This document shows positions 25,407 through 35,445 of a DNA stretch of 64,000 nucleotides, one piece after another (position 1 is the stretch's first letter; each line of letters begins with the position of its first letter). Source of the DNA: a candidate division WOR-3 bacterium (lineage in GTDB: Bacteria > Hydrothermota > Hydrothermia > Hydrothermales > JAJRUZ01); NCBI GenBank assembly GCA_039804025.1, contig JBDRZP010000008.1, positions 1 through 64,000 on the forward strand. The letters are read 5' to 3'. Position numbers and translations under genes: made by a program. The notes beneath the pieces were generated by a model that made no database searches, had not been told where the DNA came from, and saw nothing but the letters and a program-made list of their open reading frames with translations.

Positions 25407-27167
25407 TTGAAAGAAGATGTGCAAGTAAGAATAGCCGGCATAGCCGGTGATGGAAGTTTTATTACTGGTGAAGTTCTTGCTTCGATTTTAAAAAAAATTG
25501 GGTATTATGTTGTTACGGTTAAGGATTTTCCATCAAATATAAGAGGTCTTCCATCAAACTATACTGTAAGGGGAAGTTCTAAACCTGTATACGGTAGGAA
25601 TGACTATGATGACTTTTTGATTGCCTTTGATATACCCAGTATAAAGACCCATCTTAGGGACTTAAAGGAAGGTTCTGTTTGTATTTACGATTCAAGGGAT
25701 GGAAAGGAGCTTTCTGATGATTTGAAAAAAGAAGGTGTTTTTTATGTTCCTCTTCCTTTAAGGGAGATTGCAAGAAAGGAACTTGGTCTTGAGCTAATAA
25801 AAAATATGGTTGCTGTTGGAGTTCTTTCTGAAATTTTTGGAGTGGATGAGGAAATTACAGATAGGGTTATTCTTGAGAATTTTAAGCGGAAAGGGGAAAA
25901 AGTTGTTGAGCTTAATAAAAAGGCTGTTTTAAGAGGTAGGGAACTTGTAAGGGAAAATCACGGAAGATTTCCTGAATTTAAATTGAAGAAATATAATGAC
26001 CCAGGAAGAATTTTAGCAATGGGGAACGATTTTGTTTCAATGGGAGCTATTGCGGGTGGTTGTAGATTTCTTGCTGCTTATCCTATTACTCCTTCTTCAG
26101 AAATACTTGAGTTTTTGTCAAAAGAAATGAAAAAATTTGGGGGTGCTGCTATACAGGCAGAGGATGAAATTTCTTCTATAAATATGGCAATTGGTGCTTC
26201 AATAGCAGGTCTAAGGGCGATGGTTGCTTCCTCTGGTCCAGGAGTTGCTTTAAAAACTGAGGGATTATCCTATGCAGGAATGACCGAGACTCCCATCGTT
26301 ATTTATTATGCGATGAGAGTGGGTCCTTCAACCGGTCTTCCGACTAAGACAAGTCAGGAAGATTTGCTTTATATTATTTTTGCTGGTCATGGAGAATTTC
26401 CAAGACTTATCTTAATGCCAGCAACACCTGATGAACTCTTTTATTTAACAGTAGAGGCTTTTAATTTTGCTGAGGAATTCCAGATACCTGTTATTATTTT
26501 AACAGATCAGTTTCTCGCACAGAATAAATTTACTATTGATAAAGAAAAAATAGACCCTAAAAAAGTAGAAATAAGGAGAGGTAAAATAGTTTTAAATGGA
26601 AATGATGTTCCAAGGAATAATGGTTTTCTTCTAAGGTATAAAATTGAAGAAGATGGTATTTCTCCGAGAATTATACCTGGTATAAAAGAAGGTGTTTTTG
26701 GAACAACAGGTTATGAGCATGATGAAGCAGGTTATGGAACAGAGGATGAGGATAATAGAGTAAGTATGGTAAAAAAGAGGATGAGTAAAATAAAGCATTT
26801 AATAAAAAGGGTGCCGCCTCCTGTATTATATGAAAAAAAGAATGCTAAGATCGGGATTATTTCTGCAGGTTCCACTTTTGGTCCTATTATGGAAACTATA
26901 GAGAGATTGGAAAAGGATGGAATTTCTGTTTCTTTTTTAAGAATTGTTACCTTATGGCCATTTCCTGAGGATGAAGTAAGAAAGTTTGTTGAAGATAAGG
27001 AAAAAATTTTTATAGTGGAGCAGAATTATAAGGGGCAGTTAAGATTTCTTGTGGAGAATGCTATTATTGATATTCATAAGAATAAAATAAGGGGAATTAC
27101 AAAGTTTTCAGGAAGACCTTTTAAACCTCTTGAAATAGAGGAAAAAATAAGGGAGGAATTAAAATGA
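25407..27167 (+). CDS. korA: 2-oxoacid:ferredoxin oxidoreductase, fused gamma-alpha subunit
   Basis: 586 aa. The N-terminal 190 residues are the gamma domain (RIAGIAGDGSFITGEVLA); the rest is the alpha (pyrimidine) domain (AAYPITPSSEILEFL, AEDEISSINMAIGAS, SGPGVALKTEGLSYA). This fusion is typical of 2-oxoglutarate/2-oxoacid oxidoreductases of the KorA type; pyruvate or branched-chain acids remain possible. Start is a TTG at 25407 with AAGGAGG six bases before it. Overlaps korB by four bases. Confidence 0.92.
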   Translation: MKEDVQVRIAGIAGDGSFITGEVLASILKKIGYYVVTVKDFPSNIRGLPSNYTVRGSSKPVYGRNDYDDFLIAFDIPSIKTHLRDLKEGSVCIYDSRDGKELSDDLKKEGVFYVPLPLREIARKELGLELIKNMVAVGVLSEIFGVDEEITDRVILENFKRKGEKVVELNKKAVLRGRELVRENHGRFPEFKLKKYNDPGRILAMGNDFVSMGAIAGGCRFLAAYPITPSSEILEFLSKEMKKFGGAAIQAEDEISSINMAIGASIAGLRAMVASSGPGVALKTEGLSYAGMTETPIVIYYAMRVGPSTGLPTKTSQEDLLYIIFAGHGEFPRLILMPATPDELFYLTVEAFNFAEEFQIPVIILTDQFLAQNKFTIDKEKIDPKKVEIRRGKIVLNGNDVPRNNGFLLRYKIEEDGISPRIIPGIKEGVFGTTGYEHDEAGYGTEDEDNRVSMVKKRMSKIKHLIKRVPPPVLYEKKNAKIGIISAGSTFGPIMETIERLEKDGISVSFLRIVTLWPFPEDEVRKFVEDKEKIFIVEQNYKGQLRFLVENAIIDIHKNKIRGITKFSGRPFKPLEIEEKIREELK

Positions 27168-28048
27168 GTGAAATATTAAGTGAGGTCAAAGTTAGAACTC
27201 CAAAAGATTACGAAGGTTATAAAAAACCTACCTGGTGTCCTGGTTGTGGAGATTTTTCAATTCTTTCTTCATTGAAAAAGGTTGCTGCTGAAATTGGATT
27301 AGATCCTTTTAAAACTGTTGTTGTTTCAGGTATAGGTTGTTCTGGTAAATCCTATGCCTTTTTCTATGCAAACGGTGTTCATACACTCCATGGTAGGGTT
27401 TTACCTGTTGCTACTGGAATAAAACTCGGCAACCCTGAACTTTTTGTTATAGCTCTTTCAGGTGATGGTGATGCACTTGCAATAGGTGGAAATCATTTTA
27501 TTCACACTGCAAGAAGAAATGTTGATATAAAACTTATAATAATGAATAATCAAATTTATGGTCTTACAAAAGGTCAGTTTTCTCCTACATCAAATCATGG
27601 TTTTGTGACAGTTTCAAGTCCATATGGTTCAGTTGAATTTCCTGTTGACCCAGTAGTTTTGGCTCTTGCTTCAGGTGCAAGTTTTGTTGCAAGGGCATTT
27701 TCAGGTGAGCCTAATTCTTTGACAGAGATAATTAAAGAGGCATTTTTACACAAAGGTTTTTCAGTTATTGATGTTCTTTCTCCATGTGTAACCTATAATA
27801 AGGTAAATACCTATGATTGGTACAGGGAGAATATAGAGTTTTTACCAAATGACCATGATAAGGAAAATCTTACAGAGGCTTTTACTTATGCTACTTCTTT
27901 CAAGGGGAAAATACCCCTTGGAATTTTTTATAAAAAAGAAAGACCCACTTATGAGGAATTGATTCTTGATAGCTCTAACCCATGCAGGGAAGACCTTTAT
28001 TGTGGTAGAGAAAGAGTTTATGAACTGATTGAAACTTTTTCAAAGTAA
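27164..28048 (+). CDS. korB: 2-oxoacid:ferredoxin oxidoreductase beta subunit
   Basis: 294 aa. TPP and [4Fe-4S] subunit: WCPGCGDFSILSSL (two Cys), GIGCSGKSYAF (Cys), LSGDGDALAIGGNH with the GDG TPP motif, IIMNNQIYGLTKGQ, and SPCVTYN (fourth Cys). Partner of the gamma-alpha gene. Decarboxylates a 2-oxoacid to acyl-CoA and reduces ferredoxin. The 3' end overlaps the DNA glycosylase gene by 20 nt. Confidence 0.94.
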   Translation: MSEILSEVKVRTPKDYEGYKKPTWCPGCGDFSILSSLKKVAAEIGLDPFKTVVVSGIGCSGKSYAFFYANGVHTLHGRVLPVATGIKLGNPELFVIALSGDGDALAIGGNHFIHTARRNVDIKLIIMNNQIYGLTKGQFSPTSNHGFVTVSSPYGSVEFPVDPVVLALASGASFVARAFSGEPNSLTEIIKEAFLHKGFSVIDVLSPCVTYNKVNTYDWYRENIEFLPNDHDKENLTEAFTYATSFKGKIPLGIFYKKERPTYEELILDSSNPCREDLYCGRERVYELIETFSK

Positions 28049-28694
28049 AAAAATTAATAATTTGTTTATTTTTTCAGAATATAAGAAAATAGAGGAAGTA
28101 ATAGAAAAAAGGTTAAAGGAATTCAGGGAAATATGGAAAGAAAAAGATCATATTAAAATTTTTAAGGAATTTCTTTTCTGTCTTTTAACTCCTCAGTCAA
28201 AAGCAAAATTTTGTTGGGAGGCTGTTTTAAACCTGGAAAGAAAAAATCTTCTTTTTAATGGTGATTATAATGATATTTTTAATGAACTTGCTAAAGTAAG
28301 GTTCAGGAAAAGTAAGACAAAATACATTTTGGAAAACAGGGAAAAATTTTTTAAAAATGGTAATTTTGAAATTGTTAGTATCCTTGAAAATATAAAAGAA
28401 CCGGAAAAAGTAAGGGAATATCTTGTTAAAAATGTTAAAGGGTATGGCTTGAAGGAAGCTTCTCATTTTTTAAGGAATATAGGATTTTCCTTTGAACTTG
28501 CTATTCTTGACAGACACATTTTAAAAAATCTAAAAAAAGAAGGTGTAATTGATGAAATTCCAGATAATTTGAAAAAAAATGAATATCTAAAAATAGAGAA
28601 AAAATTTAAAGAGTTTTCTTATAAAACAGGTATTCCCTTACAGAATCTCGATCTTTTCTTTTGGTGGAGAGAGACAGGCGAAGTTTTCAAATGA
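28029..28694 (+). CDS. Ogg2-type 8-oxoguanine DNA glycosylase/lyase
   Basis: 221 aa. HhH-GPD superfamily: LLTPQSKAKFCWEAV, the hairpin KGYGLKEASHFLRNIGF with the catalytic Lys, and LAILDRHILKNL with the catalytic Asp, as in archaeal Ogg2. Removes 8-oxoguanine and cuts the strand. Starts inside korB, with 20 nt of overlap and no clear SD; ATGA overlap with the next gene. Confidence 0.88.
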   Translation: MKLFQSKKINNLFIFSEYKKIEEVIEKRLKEFREIWKEKDHIKIFKEFLFCLLTPQSKAKFCWEAVLNLERKNLLFNGDYNDIFNELAKVRFRKSKTKYILENREKFFKNGNFEIVSILENIKEPEKVREYLVKNVKGYGLKEASHFLRNIGFSFELAILDRHILKNLKKEGVIDEIPDNLKKNEYLKIEKKFKEFSYKTGIPLQNLDLFFWWRETGEVFK

Positions 28695-29302
28695 ATCTTA
28701 TAGAGGATTTAAAAAAAGGTTTAAAATTTAAGGATTTTTATATATTTGCTGATAGGATTTCCTCAGGTAGATTTCCCGAAGAGTATAATATTGATGTTTT
28801 TTTAAGAAAAGATAAAAAAGTTTTTTTTATTTTAAGTTTGAAATATTTTGAAGGAAGAAAACCCTTTTATAGAAAGTGGATTGAAATTTTTAATATAAGT
28901 GAAAATTTCTTTAACTCAGAATTTGAAGATTTTTTTCTTGAATTTATTTCAAAGGATATAAAAGGTGGTGAAAAAATTTATATAGAGTATATAAGGGATA
29001 AAGAGACCTATGATTTTTTATTTAAAGGAAATCCAGTTTATCTTTCAAGAATTGGTTTTAAACTTTTAAAGCTTTCCTTTACATGGATGAAGGATTTTTA
29101 TTTTCCGGAGGGATTTTGGGAAGGTTCTCCAAAAATTCTTGCTGAAAAAGCTCTTAATGATAAAAGAAAAATAGAACATTTAATGGAAATTAAAAAAGAA
29201 ATTGAAAAATTCTACATTAAAAATAAGAATTCAAAAGACAAATTAATTCTGGAAGGTATAAGAAGAAGTGAGGAATTTTTTAAAAATTTAATAATGATAT
29301 AA
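28691..29302 (+). CDS. Conserved hypothetical (DUF1122-like?)
   Basis: 203 aa from the ATG at 28691, which overlaps the preceding stop (ATGA). Alpha/beta with alternating charged and aromatic residues; most distinctive part is KLSFTWMKDFYFPEGFWEG near residue 130. This recalls archaeal DUF1122 proteins, from memory only. No signal peptide or membrane helix. Last gene of the korAB-ogg2 unit. Confidence 0.65.
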   Translation: MNLIEDLKKGLKFKDFYIFADRISSGRFPEEYNIDVFLRKDKKVFFILSLKYFEGRKPFYRKWIEIFNISENFFNSEFEDFFLEFISKDIKGGEKIYIEYIRDKETYDFLFKGNPVYLSRIGFKLLKLSFTWMKDFYFPEGFWEGSPKILAEKALNDKRKIEHLMEIKKEIEKFYIKNKNSKDKLILEGIRRSEEFFKNLIMI

Positions 29303-29518
29303 AGGTGAAATGCAAAAGATTTTATGAGAAAACGCCTATGTTGAAAGAATTAAAGAGGACATGTAGGAAAATTTTGTAGCAGGCACCCCTTGTGATTTTA
29401 TTGAGACGGAAAATTCAATATTCTTATAGTATTCTACACTAAAGAGATTAAGATTAAGTAGTTTATGAAAAATATGGAGAAAGGTTAAAGTGGGAAGCAT
29501 TCAATATCATTAAAAATT

Positions 29519-29536
29519 CGCAGGCTAAAGCCTGCG
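29519..29536. repeat. Type 2 hairpin
   Basis: CGCAGGCT-AA-AGCCTGCG, followed by GCCTACCATTTTTTTGAAAA, the complement of the context at 10029. Confidence 0.85.
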
Positions 29537-29597
29537 CCTACCATTTTTTTGAAAATCTTTAATATTTATTCCCATGATTCTATAATTTTATGGTAGC

Positions 29598-29615
29598 CGC
29601 ACCTTTTAGGGTGCG
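29598..29615. repeat. Type 1 hairpin
   Basis: CGCACC..GGTGCG stem preceded by TTCTATAATTTTATGGTAGC. Confidence 0.8.
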
Positions 29616-29779
29616 TTATATCCCGCAGGCTACCATTTTTTTGAAAATCTTCTTCTGGGGAGCTACACCTTTTAAGGTATAAAGTAACAAGATTTTTAGA
29701 ATATTGTTTCTATTATCCCTCATATCTCCTTCGTCCTTAATTTTCCAAAAAAAACAAGGTTCTATAATTTTATGGTAGC

Positions 29780-29797
29780 CGCACCCTTTAAAGTGCG
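29780..29797. repeat. Type 1 hairpin, one mismatch
   Basis: CGCACCCTTTAAAGTGCG, preceded by TCTATAATTTTATGGTAGC. Confidence 0.75.
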
Positions 29798-29897
29798 CAA
29801 AAATTCTTTAAGAGAGCCTTTTTCTTTTATCCCCATAATTTTATTTAATTATATTTAATCATATTTAATTATATGGCATCCACAATTTTATGGTAGC

Positions 29898-29915
29898 CGC
29901 ACCCTTCAGGGTGCG
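29898..29915. repeat. Type 1 hairpin
   Basis: CGCACCCT-TC-AGGGTGCG, the exact reverse complement of the copy at 9859 with the same flanks (ATTTTATGGTAG before; TTTTGCTTTAAGATTAAAAT after). Confidence 0.85.
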
Positions 29916-30151
29916 AAATATTTTGCTTTAAGATTAAAATATGAAAAAGAAAAAAGTTTAAAAAATAATGATAGAGAGGAAAAATTGAGGGAAATTAATT
30001 ATCAAATTTTTTGAAAAATAGACAACAAGGCAACAAAGGATGATTTTTAAAGTTGAAAGATTTAAAGAGGACTATACAAGAACATTTTGTAGTAGGCACT
30101 CCTAAAAATCTTATTGAGACAGAAAAATTCAATATAAACCTATTTATTGAA

Positions 30152-30209
30152 TTTTAAATTTTATTTATTTTAAAATTATTTTTTAAATTTTATTTATTTT
30201 AAAATTATT
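30152..30209 (+). repeat. 29-bp perfect tandem duplication before E1alpha
   Basis: Two identical 29-bp copies (30152-30180 and 30181-30209), each holding a TAAAAT. The first copy's TAAAAT (30171-30176) is 18 nt from TTGAAT (30147-30152), forming a plausible promoter; the second places another TAAAAT 29 bp nearer the gene. GGAGG for the ATG at 30223 follows. Confidence 0.75.
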
Positions 30210-30222
30210 ATGGAGGTTTAAA

Positions 30223-31338
30223 ATGGAAATTAGGACTTTTGAAATTGAGCCATTTACAAAAGAGCCGTACAGGCTTTTGGATGAAGAAGGTAAACCTCTT
30301 TTTGATTTTGAGCCCGAAGATTTTGGTTTATCTAAGGAATTTCTTCTAAGACTCTATAAAGATATTCTTCTGACAAGGGAGATTGATAGAATGGGATGGA
30401 TTCTTGTAAGGCAGGGAAAGGCTTATTTTTATATTTCTATAGGTGGACAGGAAACTTCTCATGTTGCTTCTTTATATGCACTTGAAAAGGATGACCTTGT
30501 TATGCCTTTTTACAGAACTGTTCCTTCTTTACATGTAAGAGGTGCTAAAGTTGAGGAAATTTTTGCTCAGATAATGGGAAGAGCTTCTGATCCTTTAAAA
30601 GGTAGACAGATGCCAGGTCATTTTGGAAAAAAAGATTTAAATATTTTTGTTTTGGGTTCACCTGTTGGTCTTGGACATCCAGTTGCTATGGGTATTGCTA
30701 TGGGAATAAAGTATAAAAAGGAAAATAAAGTAATTATTTCCTATGGAGGAGAAGGTTCAACTTCTGAAGGACATTTTCATTCTGCGATGAATTTTGCTTC
30801 TGTTTTTGGTTTACCCTTAATAATTTTTATAGTTAATAATCAGTATGCTATTTCAGTTCCAAGGGTAAAACAAACAGCTTCAGAAACAATTGCCATAAAA
30901 GCAAAGGCTTACGGTGCTGAGGGTTACTATATTGATGGAAATGATGCTTTAATTACATATCTTGTAACAAAGAAGTGTGTAAATGAGGCAAGATTAAATA
31001 AAAGACCTTTTTTAATTGAAGCAGAAACTTACAGATTTGATCCCCATTCTTCAGCAGACGATGATAAAAAATACAGAAGCAGAGAAGAATTAGAAATGTG
31101 GAAAAGAAAGGATGGGCTTTTAAGATTAAAAAAATATTTAGAATATCTTGGTATATGGAATGAGGAAAAGGATGAGTTTTTGAAAAGGGAAATAGAGGAA
31201 AAACTTAACAAGATTGTGGAAGAGGTCGAGAAAATTCCTTTTCCTGAACCAAGGGATATGTTTTATGAGGTTTATGTTAAAACTCCATGGTATCTTGAAG
31301 AAGAATACTTGGAATTAAAAAAGGAAATGGAGGGGTAA
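30223..31338 (+). CDS. Branched-chain-type 2-oxoacid dehydrogenase E1 alpha
   Basis: 371 aa. TPP-dependent E1 alpha. [25 protein letters not shown] and the TPP/Mg motif [17 protein letters not shown] with [11 protein letters not shown]. The GRQMP..HFG string and GEG instead of GDG are features of branched-chain 2-oxoacid dehydrogenases, so these substrates are favoured over pyruvate. Starts an operon with E1 beta, E2 and E3. SD GGAGG. Confidence 0.9.
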   Translation: MEIRTFEIEPFTKEPYRLLDEEGKPLFDFEPEDFGLSKEFLLRLYKDILLTREIDRMGWILVRQGKAYFYISIGGQETSHVASLYALEKDDLVMPFYRTVPSLHVRGAKVEEIFAQIMGRASDPLKGRQMPGHFGKKDLNIFVLGSPVGLGHPVAMGIAMGIKYKKENKVIISYGGEGSTSEGHFHSAMNFASVFGLPLIIFIVNNQYAISVPRVKQTASETIAIKAKAYGAEGYYIDGNDALITYLVTKKCVNEARLNKRPFLIEAETYRFDPHSSADDDKKYRSREELEMWKRKDGLLRLKKYLEYLGIWNEEKDEFLKREIEEKLNKIVEEVEKIPFPEPRDMFYEVYVKTPWYLEEEYLELKKEMEG

Positions 31339-31339
31339 A

Positions 31340-32320
31340 ATGGCTAAAATGACAATAGGTGAAGCATTAAGGAATGCTCTTGATATAAAACTTTATGAGG
31401 ATGAAAGAGTTTTGGTTTTTGGTGAGGATGTTGGAAAAAAAGGCGGAGTTTTTACAATAACAGAGGGATTGCAGGATAAATATGGAGAAGAAAGGGTTTT
31501 TGATACTCCCCTTGATGAGGACGGAATTCTTGGAATGGCAGCAGGACTTGCTTTGTACGGATTAAGACCCGTGGCTGAAATTCAATTTATTGATTTTATA
31601 TGGCCGGGTTTTGATGTTCTTATTTCTGATATAGCAAAGGAAAGGTTTCGGTCAGGAGGACAGTTCAGTGTTCCACTTGTTATAAGGTCTCCTTACGGTG
31701 GAGGAGTAAAAGGCGGTTTATATCATTCGCAGAGTCCTGAGGCAATTTTTGCCCATATTCCGGGGCTTAAAGTGATAATTCCTTCTAATCCTTATGATGC
31801 AAAGGGTCTTTTAATTTCAGCAATTGAGGATGAAGATCCTGTTATTTTTCTTGAACCAAAAAAAATTTATTTTGCCTTTAAAGAGGAAGTTCCAGAAGAA
31901 AAATACACTGTCCCAATAGGAAAGGCAAAAATTTTAAAGGAAGGAAAAGATTTAACGATTATAAGTTATGGGTATATAATTCATGAGTGCAAGAAAGCAG
32001 TGGAAGAATTAGAAAAAGAAGGTATTTCCTGTGAACTTATTGATTTGAGGACAATAATTCCCTTTGACGGAGAGACTATTCTTAATTCAGTGGCAAAGAC
32101 AGGAAGGGTTATGATAGTTGTTGAGGCTCCAAGAATAAATTCTTTTGCCTCAGAGCTTTCAGCTTTTATTTCTGAAAGGGCTATTTTCTATTTAGATGCA
32201 CCGATTGTGAGAGTTACTGGCTGGGATACACCTTTTCCCTATATTCTTGAACACCTTTATATGCCTTCTCAAAAGAGAATTTTAAGAGCTGCTAAGAAGC
32301 TCCTGGAAGGAGGTTTTTAA
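31340..32320 (+). CDS. 2-oxoacid dehydrogenase E1 beta
   Basis: 326 aa. Transketolase-like beta subunit: [50 protein letters not shown] and [17 protein letters not shown]. Forms the alpha2beta2 E1 with the product of the preceding gene (1-nt gap). Lengths and order match complete complexes. Confidence 0.95.
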   Translation: MAKMTIGEALRNALDIKLYEDERVLVFGEDVGKKGGVFTITEGLQDKYGEERVFDTPLDEDGILGMAAGLALYGLRPVAEIQFIDFIWPGFDVLISDIAKERFRSGGQFSVPLVIRSPYGGGVKGGLYHSQSPEAIFAHIPGLKVIIPSNPYDAKGLLISAIEDEDPVIFLEPKKIYFAFKEEVPEEKYTVPIGKAKILKEGKDLTIISYGYIIHECKKAVEELEKEGISCELIDLRTIIPFDGETILNSVAKTGRVMIVVEAPRINSFASELSAFISERAIFYLDAPIVRVTGWDTPFPYILEHLYMPSQKRILRAAKKLLEGGF

Positions 32321-33580
32321 ATGCCTTTTGTGCTTAAATTACCTGAGATTGCTGAAAGTGTTGTTGAGGGAGAAATTTTAAAGTGGCTTAAAAAGGAAGG
32401 TGAATTTGTTAAAAAGAATGAACCCATTGTTGAAGTTGAAACTCAAAAAGTAACAGTTGAAATTCCCTCTCCCTTTGAAGGTATTTTATACAAGATACTT
32501 GAAAAAGAAGGGAATGTTGTAGAAGTGGGTAAACCTATAGCAATTATGATTGAAAAGGGAGAAAAAGTAGAAGGTGAAATAGAACTTAGTGCTTCTTCGG
32601 AAGAAAAAGAAGAAAGTATAGTTTCCCCTGTTACAAATTTAGAAAAGGAAAAAATAAAAACACCTTTTTATGTAGAGGAAAAAGTGAAATTACCTCTTGA
32701 ACCACCTTATATAAAAGGAAAAGTCCTTGCGACTCCTTCAGCAAGAAAGCTTGCAAGGGAGCTTGGAATTGATTTAAGTAAAATAGCTTTTGAGAAAAAG
32801 AGAATATTTAAAAAGGATGTTTTAGAAATTAAAGAAAAACTTGAAAAAGAAAAAGCTAAAGAAAAATTTGAAGCTGAAAAAGAGGTAATTCCACTTAGAG
32901 GTTTAAGGAGGGAAATAGCACAAAGACTTAGAGAATCTAAATCAAAAGCGGTTCATACTCTGCATGTTGATGAGGCAGATTTAACAGAGCTTGTTAAATT
33001 AAGAGAAAAAATGAAGGAACTTGCGGAAAAGGAGGGTGTTAAACTTACCTTTATGCCCTTTGTAATAAAAGCTTCAGTTTCAGCTTTAAAAAAACATCCA
33101 TATGTAAATGCCACATTTGATGATGAAAAGAGTGAAATAGTTTTGCATAAAGAATATAACATTGGTGTTGCAGTTGCTACAGAACAGGGTCTTATTGTTC
33201 CAGTTGTTAAAAATTGTGAAAGAAAAAGTCTTTTAGATATTGCAAGGGAAATATCTATACTATCTGAAAAAGCAAGAAAAAGGGAGCTAAACTTGGAAGA
33301 TGTTCAGGGAGGCACTTTTTCAATAACTAATATAGGTTCTATAGGGGGTCTATTTTCTTTTCCTGTTATAAACTATCCACAGGTAGCAATTCTTGGATTT
33401 CATTCCATAAAAAAGAGACCGGTTGTAAATGAAAAGGGTGAAATTGTAATAAGGGATATGGTTTATCTTTCTCTTTCCTTTGATCACAGAGTAATAGATG
33501 GTGCTGAAGCTGCACTTTTTATGAAGGATTTAATAAAATATTTAGAAACTCCGGAACTTTTATTTCTTGAAAGCATTTAG
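32321..33580 (+). CDS. Dihydrolipoamide acyltransferase (E2)
   Basis: 419 aa. One lipoyl domain (residues 1-80) with the lipoylated Lys in ETQKVTVEI, a linker, an E1/E3-binding domain at about 125-160 (ATPSARKLARELGIDL), and the catalytic domain with FDHRVIDGAEAA at the end (His and Asp). Transfers the acyl group to CoA. Its ATG follows the E1 beta stop directly. Confidence 0.95.
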   Translation: MPFVLKLPEIAESVVEGEILKWLKKEGEFVKKNEPIVEVETQKVTVEIPSPFEGILYKILEKEGNVVEVGKPIAIMIEKGEKVEGEIELSASSEEKEESIVSPVTNLEKEKIKTPFYVEEKVKLPLEPPYIKGKVLATPSARKLARELGIDLSKIAFEKKRIFKKDVLEIKEKLEKEKAKEKFEAEKEVIPLRGLRREIAQRLRESKSKAVHTLHVDEADLTELVKLREKMKELAEKEGVKLTFMPFVIKASVSALKKHPYVNATFDDEKSEIVLHKEYNIGVAVATEQGLIVPVVKNCERKSLLDIAREISILSEKARKRELNLEDVQGGTFSITNIGSIGGLFSFPVINYPQVAILGFHSIKKRPVVNEKGEIVIRDMVYLSLSFDHRVIDGAEAALFMKDLIKYLETPELLFLESI

Positions 33581-33631
33581 AGTAATATTTTAAAATTCTC
33601 TATTTAATCTTAAAATTTCAGGAGGTAAAAA

Positions 33632-35032
33632 ATGGATTATAAAACAATTGTTATAGGAGCAGGCCCCGGAGGGTATGTTTGTGCAATAAGACTTAGTCAA
33701 CTTGGGATTAAAACTCTTGTTGTAGATAAAAATTATATAGGTGGTGTTTGTTTAAATGTCGGATGTATTCCTACAAAGGCTTTAATTCATGCTGCTCATA
33801 TTATAGAATCAAATGAAAAGGCAAAAAAGGAGATTGGATTTAATTTTTCCGACTTCAGTTATGATATAGAAAAATTGAGGGAATGGAAAGATAAAATTGT
33901 AAAAAGACTTGTTACAGGTATTATGAGTTTATGGAAATCTTATAATGTTGATTTTATAAAGGGTGAAGCGATTTTTGATTCTGATAAAAAGATAAAAGTT
34001 AAAACAGAAGAAGGTGAAATAAAGGAGTTTACGGTTGAAAACATAGTAATAGCAACAGGTTCCAGTCCCTTTATACTTAAGGGGTTTGAACCTGATGGTG
34101 AATTTATCTGGACAAGTGATGATGCAGTTTCTTTAAAGAAAGTTCCTGAAAAACTTTTAATACTTGGAGGTGGAGCAATAGGTCTTGAATTTGCTTATGT
34201 TTATAAAAATCTGGGAAGTGATGTTGAGGTAATTGAGCTTATGGATCAAATTTTACCTGGAATGGATAAAGAAATGGCTCAGGAATTAACAAAGATTCTT
34301 AAAAGAAAAGGAATAAAGATTTTCACTGAAAGAAGGGCAAAGGAAGTTTCAGTTAAAAATAAAAAGGTAAACTTACTTGTTGATTATAAGGATAAAGAAG
34401 AAGTTTATGAAGGTGATGTATTACTTATCTCTATTGGAAGAAAACCAAATTCAAGAATAGAAGGTATTGAAAAACTTGGTTTAAAAATAAATGAAAAGGG
34501 TTTTATACAAGTTGATAAAAAAAGAAGAGCAAATGAAAAGGGTATATATGCAATTGGAGATGTAGCTGAACCACCACTTTTAGCACATAAGGCTTCAAGG
34601 GAAGGTATTGTTGCAGCAGAGGTTATAAAAGGACTTAATTCCGAGTTTGATCCAAGATGTATTCCTTCTGTTGTCTATACAATTCCTGAGTTTGCATCCT
34701 GTGGAATGACAGAAGAGGAGGCAAGGAATAAGGGAATTGATGTAGAAATTGGGAGATTTCCTTTAATTGCAAGTGGAAGGGCTTTAACTTATGGGGAAAA
34801 TATGGGGCTTGCAAAGATAATAGTGAATAAAGAAAATGATGAAGTTATAGGAGTTCATATAATTTCTCCTGAAGCATCTTCTTTAATTGGAGAAGGAGCT
34901 CTTGCTATTGAAATGGGTGCTACTTCAGAGGATATAGGTCTAACAATTCATCCTCACCCAACTTTCAGTGAAATATTAATGGAAGCAGCAGAAAATGTTC
35001 ATAAAAGAGCAATTCATATTTTAAATAGATAA
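33632..35032 (+). CDS. lpdA: Dihydrolipoyl dehydrogenase (E3)
   Basis: 466 aa. FAD site GAGPGGYVCAIRL, redox disulfide GGVCLNVGCIPTKAL, NAD site ILGGGAIGLEFAYVY, second FAD site GIYAIGDVAEPPLLAHKA, and the catalytic HPHPTFSEILMEA His-Glu at the C-terminus. Reoxidises lipoamide of the E2 above. SD AGGAGG. Confidence 0.97.
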   Translation: MDYKTIVIGAGPGGYVCAIRLSQLGIKTLVVDKNYIGGVCLNVGCIPTKALIHAAHIIESNEKAKKEIGFNFSDFSYDIEKLREWKDKIVKRLVTGIMSLWKSYNVDFIKGEAIFDSDKKIKVKTEEGEIKEFTVENIVIATGSSPFILKGFEPDGEFIWTSDDAVSLKKVPEKLLILGGGAIGLEFAYVYKNLGSDVEVIELMDQILPGMDKEMAQELTKILKRKGIKIFTERRAKEVSVKNKKVNLLVDYKDKEEVYEGDVLLISIGRKPNSRIEGIEKLGLKINEKGFIQVDKKRRANEKGIYAIGDVAEPPLLAHKASREGIVAAEVIKGLNSEFDPRCIPSVVYTIPEFASCGMTEEEARNKGIDVEIGRFPLIASGRALTYGENMGLAKIIVNKENDEVIGVHIISPEASSLIGEGALAIEMGATSEDIGLTIHPHPTFSEILMEAAENVHKRAIHILNR

Positions 35033-35046
35033 AGGAGGTAAAATTT

Positions 35047-35445
35047 ATGGAAATTTTAACAGTTCAAACAAGGGAAAGAGAACAATATGTTGAAATTACC
35101 GAGGAGATTAGAAAAATTATTAAAAATAAGAAGTTTGAAAAAGGTATATTATTTTTATATGTTCCCCATACAACTTGTGGTATAACTGTTAATGAGAGTT
35201 ATGACCCTGCTGTTGCTCAGGATATAATGCATTCTCTTCATCTTATTGCACCGCCAAAAGGTCCTTACAAACATACAGAGGGTAATGCAGATGCTCATGT
35301 AAAGACAACTATAACTGGAAACAGTTTATTTTTATTTGTTGAAGATGGTGATCTTGTTCTTGGAAAGTGGCAGGGGGTTTTTTTAGCAGAATATGATGGT
35401 CCGAGAACAAGAAAAGTTTATTTAAAATTTTTTAAGGAGTTTTGA
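35047..35445 (+). CDS. YjbQ/UPF0047 family protein
   Basis: 132 aa. Matches the YjbQ family: LYVPHTTCGITVNESYDP and DAHVKTTITGNS, with GKWQGVFLAEYDGPR near the end. Reported side activity is thiamine-phosphate synthesis, but the physiological role is unsettled. A link to the TPP-using E1 upstream is tempting and unproven. SD AAAGGAGG; stop overlaps next start. Confidence 0.93.
   Translation: MEILTVQTREREQYVEITEEIRKIIKNKKFEKGILFLYVPHTTCGITVNESYDPAVAQDIMHSLHLIAPPKGPYKHTEGNADAHVKTTITGNSLFLFVEDGDLVLGKWQGVFLAEYDGPRTRKVYLKFFKEF

Larger units (their letters stand above)
29303..30151 (+). repeat. Dispersed repeat locus B
   Basis: No gene in this 0.9-kb stretch. Two partial copies of the repeat in the plus direction: 29330-29445 (LKELKRT.. 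remnant, AAATTCAATAT, TTCTACA) and about 29870-30140 (hairpin, ATTAAAATATGAAAAA, REEKLREI and KRTIQEHFVVGTPKNLI remnants in shifted frames). In between are two more type 1 hairpins, one type 2 hairpin and a degenerate one. The last copy is truncated after AAATTCAATAT, right before the E1alpha promoter. Confidence 0.75.

Noticed and set aside
30739-30790. GEG instead of GDG in the TPP/Mg motif of E1 alpha as a possible defect
   Set aside because: Branched-chain 2-oxoacid dehydrogenase E1 alpha subunits normally have GEG here, so it supports the family call instead.
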